The notes beneath the pieces are model-generated. The model was given only the letters and a program-made list of their open reading frames with translations. It did not search any database and was not told the DNA's origin. Both the position numbers and the translations under genes were made by a program. This document shows, in pieces, positions 1 to 5,993 of a stretch of DNA of 10,044 nt; positions within the stretch are counted from its first letter, which is position 1, and every line of letters starts with the position of its first letter. Source of the DNA: UBA9676 sp036522155 (GTDB lineage: Bacteria; Actinomycetota; Actinomycetes; Streptosporangiales; Streptosporangiaceae); contig DATDGI010000056.1 in assembly GCA_036522155.1 (NCBI GenBank), forward strand, positions 1 through 10,044, given 5' to 3'.

Positions 1-138
1 GTTACCGGCGGTCAACTCGAGAGCGGTGCGCAGGAAGCCGAACTCCACGCGCCGGGCCTCGTGGGCGATGGCGAGGATCCCGAGCCTGACTCGCTGATGA
101 ACGACGTCATCCAGGCCGTTGACGGGGTGCTCGGTCAT
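1..138 (-). CDS. Winged-helix (MarR-like) transcriptional regulator, N-terminal part
   Basis: This is the first 46 residues of a protein whose 3' end lies beyond the left edge. The translation starts MTEHPVNGLDDVVHQRVRLG and continues through ILAIAHEARRVEFGFLRTAL to ELTAGN. That pattern (short leader, LDDVVHQRVRLGIL, then an F-LR--LELT-GN helix) is what I know from the winged-helix DNA-binding family PF13601, small MarR/ArsR-like regulators common in actinomycetes. The ATG at 138-136 overlaps the TGA of the upstream membrane gene in an ATGA junction, so the two are almost certainly one translationally coupled operon. The regulator probably controls its own unit through the dyads at 827-858; that is inference. 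The recognition helix and wing are not in the window. Confidence 0.75.
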   Translation of the reverse strand, partial: MTEHPVNGLDDVVHQRVRLGILAIAHEARRVEFGFLRTALELTAGN

Positions 139-818
139 GACACCGGCCGCCCGGCGCGCCGTTCAGCAAGAGCGAATCCGATACTGCCGAGCAGCAGCAC
201 CGCTGCCGTGGTGACTGGAAAGAGCCAGCGGGAGTGAGGGGTAAGGGTCCAGAAACCCACGATCACGATGAGCAGGTACACGAGGCCGAACCCCAGCAGC
301 GCGCGGTTGCGTTCCACCCGGGCCAGCACGAGCAGTGCCAGCCCGATCGCGCCCTCGGGGCTCACCAGCCGGTTGAGGAATGTCATCCCTGGTGATGGTG
401 GGGCAAAGGGGTACCCGATGGCTCCCGGGTGGAGGACCAGCCAAAGCGAAACGGCGGTCGCCACCACGGCAATGATGACGCCGGTTATGACGTAGGGGCG
501 GACCCGGGTGCCAACCCCGCGGCTGCGGGTCCGGTGCACGTAGAAGGCCGCGATCGCGGCGTAGGCCAGCACCAGGGCGAGCGGCCAGTAGACGTATGAC
601 CCTGGCGAGAAGGCGATGCAGACTCTCCCGGGCGGGTTCACCCTGCAGTCGAGATGGCGGCTGCTGAGGGTGACGGGTACCGAGGCCAGCGTGAGCGCAG
701 CGAACAGCAGCAGGGGGAACCAGGTGCCGCGCTGGGCCCGACGGACCTGGCGAGTCAGGCGGCGCGTGACCGACAGAAGCTCGCGGGGATCATCTGGCGC
801 GATCGGCGTATCTGTCAT
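135..818 (-). CDS. Six-helix integral membrane protein, operon partner of the winged-helix regulator
   Basis: A 227-residue protein of unknown function. The N-terminal 30 residues are hydrophilic and basic near the membrane (RRLTRQVRRAQR). Hydrophobic helices then follow at about 33-51, 75-95, 109-129, 153-168, 173-193 and 199-218. The loop between helices 1 and 2 holds two cysteines (58 and 67) that could form a disulfide outside the cell. I see no transport, catalytic or sensor motif. The ATG at 818 has no clear Shine-Dalgarno sequence; the bases before it (AAAGCTAGCTGC) are not purine-rich. Its stop overlaps the start of the regulator gene by 4 bp. Membrane proteins next to PF13601-type regulators are common in actinomycetes, usually without an assigned role. 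Confidence 0.8.
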   Translation of the reverse strand: MTDTPIAPDDPRELLSVTRRLTRQVRRAQRGTWFPLLLFAALTLASVPVTLSSRHLDCRVNPPGRVCIAFSPGSYVYWPLALVLAYAAIAAFYVHRTRSRGVGTRVRPYVITGVIIAVVATAVSLWLVLHPGAIGYPFAPPSPGMTFLNRLVSPEGAIGLALLVLARVERNRALLGFGLVYLLIVIVGFWTLTPHSRWLFPVTTAAVLLLGSIGFALAERRAGRPVS

Positions 819-826
819 GCAGCTAG

Positions 827-858
827 CTTTGCATTACAGAGTTCTCTTTGCAAGAGAA
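827..858. promoter_or_regulatory. Probable operator: two dyads with CTTTGCA core
   Basis: Two inverted repeats lie 9-40 bp upstream of the membrane-protein start. The distal one is perfect: TTCTCTT-TGC-AAGAGAA at 842-858. The proximal one is imperfect: CTTTG-CATTA-CAGAG at 827-841, one mismatch. Both share the half-site CTTTGCA, and their centres are 16 bp apart. The block is AT-rich against a very GC-rich background. The position suggests binding by the winged-helix regulator of the same operon (autoregulation). Flanking CTAGC words (861-865 and 872-876 inverted; AGCTAGCT at 821-828) may add to the structure. No convincing -35/-10 pair was found; TGTAAT (minus, 838-833) could be a -10. Confidence 0.5.
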
Positions 859-1011
859 ATCTAGCTGGAAGGCTAGCGCGGATGGCGGGCGAGCGCGGTG
901 CCGCCCGGGTATGGCACGCTGATGGGGTCGAGAGGCGCTGCGACGGACCAGGTCCGCCACGCTCGACATCCGCTTCATCGGCAAGGGCGCCTTCGGCCGA
1001 TGGAGGCGGTC

Positions 1012-1746
1012 ATGACCCTTGTGGGTCGCGTCGCTGCGCTATGGCGGTACCCGGTGAAATCCATGGCTGCGGAGGTACTAGACGAGGCCGACGTCTCGTG
1101 GCACGGCCTCGCGGGCGATCGCCGGTGGGCGTTCATCCGCGAGGGGCAGGAGCACAGCGGCTTTCCCTGGCTGACGATCCGGGAACGGCCCGAGCTGGCC
1201 CACTACCGGCCCCGCTTCGCCGAACCGGACCGGCCCAACGCCTCGGCGACGCTGGTGCGTACGCCCTCCGGCGTCGAGCTCGACGTGGCCGATCCCGCGC
1301 TCGCGGCCGAGCTCGGGCCAGGCGTGCGCGTCATCAAGCAGGACCGTGGGGTGTTCGACACGATGCCCCTGTCACTGCTGACCACGCAGACCCTGGCCGG
1401 CCTTGGCCGGCTGGCCGGCACCGACCTGGCGGCCGGTCGGTTCCGCCCCAACCTCCTCGTGGATGCCTCCTCGCGCGGCTTCCCCGAGGACGCCTGGGTC
1501 GGCCGGGTCCTGCGCATCGGCGGGTTGCGTATGCGCGTGGACCAGCGCGACAAGCGGTGCGTGGTGGTCACCATCGACCCGGTGACGCTGCTCCGGAATC
1601 CGGCGATCCTGCGCGCCATAGCACGGGAACGCGACGCCCGGCTCGGGGTCTACGGCTCGACCGTGGAACCGGGCCGGGTCGCGGTGGGCGACCCGGTCGA
1701 GCTCGAACATGCGCCGGGGAGAGTCCCAGCCGCGCCGCTGAGCTGA
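1012..1746 (+). CDS. MOSC domain-containing protein (MOSC N-terminal beta barrel plus MOSC)
   Basis: A 244-residue protein. The N-terminus (VGRVAALWRYPVKSM, residues 4-18, then LAGDRRWAFI at 33-42) is the MOSC_N beta-barrel signature. The second half is the MOSC domain, with RFRPNLLV at 143-150, DAWVGRVLRIGG shortly after, and RCVVVTIDP containing the conserved cysteine (C183). MOSC proteins (molybdenum cofactor sulfurase C-terminal family) bind or transfer sulfur or molybdenum cofactor; relatives include YcbX/YiiM-type N-hydroxylated base detoxification proteins and mARC. The exact substrate here is unknown. The start is ATG 1012 because GGAGG at 1002-1006 lies five bases upstream; an in-frame ATG at 1000 and an earlier one at 898 lack such a site. 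It stands alone and converges with the NmrA-like gene 20 bp downstream. Confidence 0.85.
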   Translation: MTLVGRVAALWRYPVKSMAAEVLDEADVSWHGLAGDRRWAFIREGQEHSGFPWLTIRERPELAHYRPRFAEPDRPNASATLVRTPSGVELDVADPALAAELGPGVRVIKQDRGVFDTMPLSLLTTQTLAGLGRLAGTDLAAGRFRPNLLVDASSRGFPEDAWVGRVLRIGGLRMRVDQRDKRCVVVTIDPVTLLRNPAILRAIARERDARLGVYGSTVEPGRVAVGDPVELEHAPGRVPAAPLS

Positions 1747-1766
1747 ACATTCGGTGTCCAGCCTTC

Positions 1767-2582
1767 TCACCGGCGCATGGCCGCCGATGTGGCGTCGGCG
1801 GGAATCCGCTCGGCCAGGAACTCTTCCCACGTCCGCTGGCCAACTGCCCGGTCCGGGGCCAGGTTCGCGCCCGCCTGGACGGCGCGGGCCGCCCGCCCGG
1901 GCAGCCGGACCGGGACCAGCAGCGGGCGCTGGCCGCGGGCCCGCAGGTATCCGCGGAGCAGTTCGGCAATGCCGTACACGCGCGGGCCGGCCAGGTCGGG
2001 CACCAGCCCGGCGGGGCGGCCCAGCGCCAGTTCCACCAGCTGGGCCGCCACCTCGCCGCTATCGACCGGCTGGAACCGGAAGCCGGCCGGGACCGGTATC
2101 ACCGGCAGCTTCGCCATCTGCTGCGCCACCGTCAGGATGAGGTCATGGAACTGGGCGGCCCGCAGCGTCGTCCACGGCAGGCCGGAGTCTGCCACCACCC
2201 GCTCGGCGGCCGCCTTGGACGCGAAGTAACCGAACATCATGCGGTCGGCGCGGCTGACGACCGGGATCCGGCCTGCGCCCACGACCGAGATGTACACCAG
2301 GTGCTGCGCCCCGGCCTGCGACGCGGCCCGGACCAGGGTCTGCGTCGTGGCGTCGTCGCCTGTGTTGCGGCCCGCGCAGTGCACGATGACCGGGGTGCCC
2401 TCGACCGCTGCTGGCACACCCTCGCCGGTGGCCAGGTCACCGGCGACGTACTGGATCCCGCCCCCGGTCTCGTGGGGGCGCCGGCTGAGCACCCGCACCT
2501 GGCACCCCGCGTCCAGAAGGCGCCTAACGACCTGGCGGCCGAGCGTGCCCGTACCACCGGTGACCAGGATGGGTGATGTCAT
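1767..2582 (-). CDS. NmrA-like / atypical SDR NAD(P)-binding protein, likely ECF41 target
   Basis: A 271-residue Rossmann-fold protein. The dinucleotide site is ILVTGGTGTLGRQVV (TGGTGTLG at 8-15), an acidic residue follows the fourth strand (GDL, D49), YISVVGA lies at 97-103, and a YxxxK pair (Y119, K123, in YFASKAAAERV) is kept. This matches NmrA/SDR_a5-type oxidoreductases or epimerases, which often act as redox sensors or on small substrates; the substrate is not predictable. The start is ATG 2582 with GGAAGG seven bases upstream; an in-frame TTG at 2603 would add only MAREGGV. The gene is divergent from an ECF41 sigma factor, and the intergenic region holds a matching promoter. That makes it the probable COE-type target (carboxymuconolactone decarboxylase, oxidoreductase or epimerase) of that factor. 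Confidence 0.85.
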   Translation of the reverse strand: MTSPILVTGGTGTLGRQVVRRLLDAGCQVRVLSRRPHETGGGIQYVAGDLATGEGVPAAVEGTPVIVHCAGRNTGDDATTQTLVRAASQAGAQHLVYISVVGAGRIPVVSRADRMMFGYFASKAAAERVVADSGLPWTTLRAAQFHDLILTVAQQMAKLPVIPVPAGFRFQPVDSGEVAAQLVELALGRPAGLVPDLAGPRVYGIAELLRGYLRARGQRPLLVPVRLPGRAARAVQAGANLAPDRAVGQRTWEEFLAERIPADATSAAMRR

Positions 2583-2635
2583 GACTCCGCCTTCCCGTGC
2601 CAAGTACCCGCTCCGCCCCGCATGTCACGTCCATG

Positions 2636-2661
2636 GACGGCCGGGTGTCAGTGTGGTGACA
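2636..2661 (-). promoter_or_regulatory. Candidate ECF41-type promoter for the NmrA-like gene
   Basis: On the minus strand TGTCACC (2661-2655) is followed after 15 bases by CGTC (2639-2636). The published ECF41 consensus, as I recall it, is TGTCACA near -35 and CGTC near -10 with about this spacing. Transcription would start about 45 bases before the ATG at 2582. The promoter lies beside the ECF41 sigma gene, as expected for this group. On the plus strand a weaker version, TGTCACG (2623-2629) with TGTC at 2646-2649, faces the sigma gene and could support autoregulation, but it departs from the -10 consensus. Confidence 0.5.
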
Positions 2662-2664
2662 CCC
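2643..2664. repeat. Inverted repeat in the ECF41/NmrA divergent intergenic region
   Basis: Perfect 8-bp arms GGGTGTCA (2643-2650) and TGACACCC (2657-2664) are separated by six bases. Next to it, CGTCCATGGACG (2628-2639) is a perfect 12-bp palindrome. Both symmetric elements contain the ECF41 promoter words (TGTCA and CGTC) on both strands. The repeats may therefore simply be two opposed promoters, or an operator overlapping them. Confidence 0.55.
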
Positions 2665-2685
2665 GCCAGCGAGGGACCGTGACAG

Positions 2686-3621
2686 ATGGCCGACAGCGAC
2701 TGGCTGGCAGCTGTTTTCGAGGAACACCGCGATCACCTGCGGGCGGTGGCCTACCGGCTGCTCGGCTCGATGAGCGATGCCGACGACGCGGTCCAGGACA
2801 CCTGGCTGCGGCTGGCCGGAACCGACACCAGTGAGGTGGAGAACCTCGGTGGCTGGCTGACGACGGTCGTCGCCCGGGTCTCGCTCAATATGCTCAGGTC
2901 GCGGCGGCACCGGCAGGAGGAGCCCGTCGGCGATTCCTGGCCCAGTGACGCGGAGCTGGCCGCCTGGACCGGGCCGGTGGCCGGGCCCGGTGGGGCCGGC
3001 CAGGCCGGCCGGGCCGCCGATCCGGAGGATGAGGCGGTGCTCGCCGACTCGGTCGGCCTGGCCCTGCTGGTCGTGCTGGACACACTGACCCCGGCCGAAC
3101 GTCTGGCCTTGGTGCTGCATGACATGTTCGCCATGCCGTTCACCGAAGTGGCGGCCGTGCTCGGGCGCTCGGTGGAGGCGACCCGGCAGCTCGCCAGCCG
3201 GGCCCGGCGCCGGGTCCGCGGCGCGCCCAGCCCGGACCGCGCCGCCGATCTGGCCCGCCAGCGGGAGGTGGCCACCGCGTTCCTCACTGCCGCCCGCGGC
3301 GGCGACCTCTCGGCCCTGGTCGCGGTGCTGGACTCCGATGTCACACTGACCGCCGACGCGACCGCCGTCCCGACCGGCAGGCCGGCCATGCTCCAGGGTG
3401 CGGACCTGGTCGCGAGGGGCGCCCGGCTGTCCGGCGACCGGGCTGCGCACTCCCAGCTCGCGCTGGTGGACGGGGCCGTGGGCATCGTGTTCGCGCCCGG
3501 CGGCCGGCTGCACACGGTACTGGCGCTGACCGTCAGCCCGGCGCGGAAGATCACCGCCATCGACATCATCGCCGATCCCGACCGGCTGCGACGGCTGCGC
3601 CTGGCCGTACTGCCGGAATAG
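2686..3621 (+). CDS. ECF41-type RNA polymerase sigma factor with SnoaL-like C-terminal domain (SigJ-like)
   Basis: A 311-residue extracytoplasmic-function sigma factor. Region 2 spans about 9-75 (FEEHRDHLRAVAYRLLGSMS, DADDAVQDTWLRLA). A linker covers 78-118, and region 4 spans about 122-178 (LDTLTPAERLALVLHDMF, then FTEVAAVLGRSVEATRQLAS as the helix-turn-helix). From about 190 to the end is a SnoaL/NTF2-like domain (REVATAFLTAARGGDLSALV, ending ADPDRLRRL). In ECF41 factors this fused tail replaces an anti-sigma factor and tunes activity. The usual WLPEP linker motif and the DGGGK/R tail motif are absent here: the region reads LAAWTGPVAGPG at 91-102 and DATAVPTG at 224-231. A Gly/Ala-rich insertion occupies the linker. 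The start is ATG 2686 with GAGGGA at 2671-2676. Confidence 0.9.
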   Translation: MADSDWLAAVFEEHRDHLRAVAYRLLGSMSDADDAVQDTWLRLAGTDTSEVENLGGWLTTVVARVSLNMLRSRRHRQEEPVGDSWPSDAELAAWTGPVAGPGGAGQAGRAADPEDEAVLADSVGLALLVVLDTLTPAERLALVLHDMFAMPFTEVAAVLGRSVEATRQLASRARRRVRGAPSPDRAADLARQREVATAFLTAARGGDLSALVAVLDSDVTLTADATAVPTGRPAMLQGADLVARGARLSGDRAAHSQLALVDGAVGIVFAPGGRLHTVLALTVSPARKITAIDIIADPDRLRRLRLAVLPE

Positions 3622-3977
3622 CCGGTTGACACCACCGCGTTCGCGATCTGGGCCCGGCTCGTGCTGGGCACGATGTGGAGCGCGGCACCCACGGTCAAGC
3701 AGGAGCATCAGCTCCGTACCAGCGGCCCGTACGGCATCACCAGGCATCCCATCTACACCGGATGCTGGGCATGCTGCTCGGCTCGCTGCTGCTGGCCGGC
3801 GGCCGCTGGACCGTAGCCTTCCCGGTCTACCTCGTGCTGCTGGAGATCAAGATCCGGGTCGAGGAGAAGCTCATGCTGGCCGAGTTCCCCAGCGACTACC
3901 CGCGCTACCGCCAGCGGGTGCCCCAGCTGATCCCCGGCCTGCGGCTGATCAGCCGGCGCAAGCTGGCCAGCGAATAG
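3622..3977 (+). pseudogene. Isoprenylcysteine carboxyl methyltransferase-like gene, N-truncated and frameshifted
   Basis: In the frame starting at 3622, right after the sigma factor's TAG, the translation contains FAIWARLVLGTMWSAAP and then LRTSGPYGITRHPIYTG. The match then breaks, and in the frame of 3762 it resumes as MLGMLLGSLLLAGGRWTVAF, ending in VEEKLMLAEFPSDYPRYRQR and VPQLIPGLRL. Joined, this is the C-terminal two thirds of an ICMT/PEMT-family membrane methyltransferase. It has the GPY---RHP-YTG SAM-binding motif and the EE---L---F---Y--Y---V--LIPG tail. The break at about 3760-3762 fits loss of one base (GG-ATG where GGN-ATG is expected). The usual N-terminal membrane helices are missing, and a stop directly precedes the match. 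It is probably a pseudogene; a sequencing error could explain the frameshift but not the missing N-terminus. Confidence 0.7.
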
Positions 3978-3982
3978 GCGCC

Positions 3983-4483
3983 CTAGCGGAAGGTGGGCGG
4001 CTGCCGGAAGAAGGCGCTGGAATCCCGGCTGAACAGCAGCACGATCGCGGCCAGCCCGACCAGCCAGATGACGAGGCCGATGATGAGGCTGACCGCGGCC
4101 CGCAGCGCCGCGAACGAGATGAGCAGATCCAGGGTGCTGATGCCGAAAAAGACCGCGGAGAGGATCCGGGCCCAATTGTGCCCCCGGCCGTTCGCCCAGG
4201 CCATCCACAGCCACAGGCCCGCCGCGATGACCGCGCCGACGACCAGCCCCACGACCTGGACGCTCTGCGCCGCGTGCAGCTGCGATGCGGTGTAGTTCGG
4301 GTGGAGCTTCAGCAGGGCCGTCTTGATGCTGTTCCTGGACAGCAGGGCCACGATCAGGGCGACCAATTCGATCGCGGCGCCCGCGTACATGAGCTTGACG
4401 GCGTTGAGCACCGAGCGTGGCGGCTGGATGCGCTGAGGCTCCGGCACCGGTCCCGGTCCCGATGTTGGATACGGCTCGTACAT
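3983..4483 (-). CDS. Four-helix membrane protein of unknown function
   Basis: A 166-residue protein with a proline-rich, probably cytoplasmic N-terminal tail (YPTSGPGPVPEPQRIQPPRS, residues 5-24) followed by four hydrophobic segments at about 31-49, 76-96, 107-123 and 130-152. A short hydrophilic tail ends SSAFFRQPPTFR. A proline-rich leader followed by four helices, beginning --S--NAVKLMYAGAA, resembles a small-membrane-protein family often seen in actinomycetes, but I know of no assigned role. The start is ATG 4483 because GGAAGG sits five bases upstream; the open frame to 4606 has no good ribosome site. It ends five bases from the methyltransferase remnant (convergent) and is divergent from the Mug gene. 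TACCCT (minus, 4514-4509) is a possible -10 box. Confidence 0.78.
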   Translation of the reverse strand: MYEPYPTSGPGPVPEPQRIQPPRSVLNAVKLMYAGAAIELVALIVALLSRNSIKTALLKLHPNYTASQLHAAQSVQVVGLVVGAVIAAGLWLWMAWANGRGHNWARILSAVFFGISTLDLLISFAALRAAVSLIIGLVIWLVGLAAIVLLFSRDSSAFFRQPPTFR

Positions 4484-4613
4484 GGCGGCCTTCCGTCCGG
4501 TCCCGTCCAGGGTACCCCGCGAACTTGGGCCGCGGCAGGGCACGGATTGCTGGCCCGGTGGGCACCGGCCACGGCTGCGCCTGGCCAAAGCCGGTCTGGC
4601 CGTCACCTTGCTC

Positions 4614-4619
4614 TAGGGT
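4614..4619 (+). promoter_or_regulatory. Candidate -10 box for leaderless mug transcript
   Basis: TAGGGT fits the TANNNT -10 pattern and ends six bases before the GTG at 4626. This is the spacing at which transcription would begin on the start codon. No ribosome binding site precedes the GTG. Leaderless messages of this type are frequent in actinomycetes. No clear -35 box is visible. Confidence 0.45.
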
Positions 4620-4625
4620 TGGGCG

Positions 4626-5234
4626 GTGCCCACGCCCTGGTCAGCGCCGCGCCCGACGCGAGCCGACCTGGACGCGGCCAGGGACAAGACGATTCCCGAC
4701 GTCATCGGGCCCGGCCTGGGCGTGCTGTTCGCGGGCATCAACCCGGGGCTGTACTCCGCCGCCACCGGGTACCACTTCGCCCGGCCCGGCAACCGCTTCT
4801 GGCCCGCGCTGCACCGCTCCGGCTTCACCCCGCGTGTCTTCCGTCCCGATGAGCAGGAACAACTGCTCGGCCTCGGGCTCGGCATCACCAACATCGCGGC
4901 GCGTGCTACCGCCCGGGCCGACGAACTCCGGCCGGAGGAATTCATCGAAGGCGCCCGCATACTTAACGGAAAGCTCCAGCGACTCCAGCCTGCCTGGCTC
5001 GCGGTCCTCGGGGTCACTGCCTTCCGGATGGCTTTCGCCCGGCCCAAGGCGCAGGTGGGCCCGCAGGACGAGGCCGCCGGGCCGACCCGGATATGGGTAT
5101 TGCCCAACCCCAGCGGCCTCAACGCGCACTGGACCGCGGACGCCCTCACGGCCGAGTTTGCGCGGCTGCGCATCATCCGCTGCGGGGGAGGCCATTCCCA
5201 GGCCATCGGGTTACGCTCGGCGTCGTCCGGATAA
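4626..5234 (+). CDS. mug: Mismatch-specific uracil/thymine DNA glycosylase (Mug/TDG family, UDG family 2)
   Basis: A 202-residue cytoplasmic repair enzyme that removes uracil, thymine or alkylated cytosine derivatives from mismatches with G. The active-site motif GINPGLYSA starts at 37; N39 matches the catalytic Asn18 of E. coli Mug. It is followed by GYHFARPGNRFWP at 48-60, GITNIAARATARADEL at 86-101 and the second-strand intercalation motif VLPNPSGLNAHW at 158-169. At 202 residues it is longer than the E. coli enzyme (168), with a longer N-terminus and a short C-terminal tail after CGGGH. The GTG at 4626 has no Shine-Dalgarno site but sits six bases after TAGGGT, so the message is probably leaderless. 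It stands between a divergent membrane gene and the PRC-barrel gene 96 bp downstream. Confidence 0.92.
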   Translation: MPTPWSAPRPTRADLDAARDKTIPDVIGPGLGVLFAGINPGLYSAATGYHFARPGNRFWPALHRSGFTPRVFRPDEQEQLLGLGLGITNIAARATARADELRPEEFIEGARILNGKLQRLQPAWLAVLGVTAFRMAFARPKAQVGPQDEAAGPTRIWVLPNPSGLNAHWTADALTAEFARLRIIRCGGGHSQAIGLRSASSG

Positions 5235-5330
5235 GTGGCAGCTAGCGCATATCACCGCGAGTGCGGGCCGCCTCGTGCTCGGCGTATGCCGAAAGCCAGC
5301 TGCTCACCGGCGGCGGAAGGGGAAGCAGCA

Positions 5331-5978
5331 GTGGCAGCGGAGACAGAGTTCACGATCGGAGCCCAGGCCTACTGCTCCGACGGCTTCTGCGGTGAGGTGA
5401 TCCGGATCATCTTCGATCCGGCCGCTGGCGCGGTCACGCACCTGGCCATAGAGCCCAAGCACCAGCCGGAGGCCGGCCGCCTCGTCCCGGTCGAGCTGGC
5501 CGAGTCGTACGACGGCGCGGTCCGGCTGCGGTGCACCCTCGCCGAATTCGCCAATCTCGATCCGGCCGAGGACATCCAGGTGGTGCAGGGCTACCAGGGC
5601 GGGTACGGCGAGGCCGAAGCGGTCCAGGGGTACGGCGACGTTGGCAGCTTTGGCGTCGGCGGTTCCGTCTCTGGCATGGGTATTCCCATGGGGGTACCCC
5701 ACTCGGTGAAGACCGTGATCGAAGAGGTCGTCCCGGTCGGCGAGACAGAAGTCGGCCGGGGTGAGAACGTGTACGCCACCGACGGCGAGATCGGGCGGGT
5801 GCATGGCTTCCTGGTCGACCCGGACGATCACCGGGCCACCCACGTGGTTCTCCAGGAGGGGCACCTGTGGGGGCGCAAGGAAGTCGCCATCCCGATGAGC
5901 GCCGTGAAAGAGGTCGACGCGGGCATCCGGCTCAACATCAGCAAGCGGCAAGTCGAGGAACTGCCACCCATCGAGTGA
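5331..5978 (+). CDS. Tandem PRC-barrel domain protein with glycine-rich linker
   Basis: A 215-residue soluble protein built from two similar units. Unit 1 (about 8-80) has the pattern AYCSDGFCGEVIRIIFDP, THLAIEPKH, RLVPVELAE. Unit 2 (about 142-215) repeats it as VYATDGEIGRVHGFLVDP, THVVLQEGHLWGRKEVAIPM, VKEVDAGIRLNISKRQVEEL. These match PRC-barrel beta folds, first described in photosynthetic reaction centre H subunits and RimM, which mediate protein or RNA contacts. The linker at 84-140 is rich in Gly and Tyr (GYQGGYGEAEAVQGYGDVGS), then Met/Pro. Three cysteines (15, 20, 68) occur only in unit 1. The GTG at 5331 is chosen because AAGGGGAA (5317-5324) lies six bases upstream; the open frame back to 5235 has a non-domain, Arg-rich translation. 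The role is unknown; stress-related functions are often suggested for actinobacterial members. Confidence 0.82.
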   Translation: MAAETEFTIGAQAYCSDGFCGEVIRIIFDPAAGAVTHLAIEPKHQPEAGRLVPVELAESYDGAVRLRCTLAEFANLDPAEDIQVVQGYQGGYGEAEAVQGYGDVGSFGVGGSVSGMGIPMGVPHSVKTVIEEVVPVGETEVGRGENVYATDGEIGRVHGFLVDPDDHRATHVVLQEGHLWGRKEVAIPMSAVKEVDAGIRLNISKRQVEELPPIE

Positions 5979-5993
5979 GGCTAACCTCCACGG

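Noticed and set aside
838..853. TTGCAA and TGTAAT on the minus strand as a -35/-10 pair for the membrane gene
   Set aside because: The spacing is only about nine bases, too short for a standard promoter; TTGCAA is part of the palindrome.
898..1011. Longer start for the MOSC protein
   Set aside because: The extra N-terminal residues are not MOSC-like, and the best ribosome site (GGAGG) serves the ATG at 1012.
654..2576. A 640-codon plus-strand open frame
   Set aside because: Its translation is Arg/Gly/Pro-rich with no domain, and it crosses the MOSC gene in another frame and the NmrA-like gene on the opposite strand. It is a by-product of high GC content.
2524..3747. A 407-codon minus-strand open frame opposite the ECF41 gene
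   Set aside because: Low-complexity Gly/Arg/Gln composition, no recognisable domain, fully antisense to a clear sigma factor.
3626..4852. A 408-codon plus-strand open frame starting with TTG after the sigma gene
   Set aside because: It reads through the methyltransferase remnant, the antisense of the membrane gene and the start of mug with no matching domain in any part.
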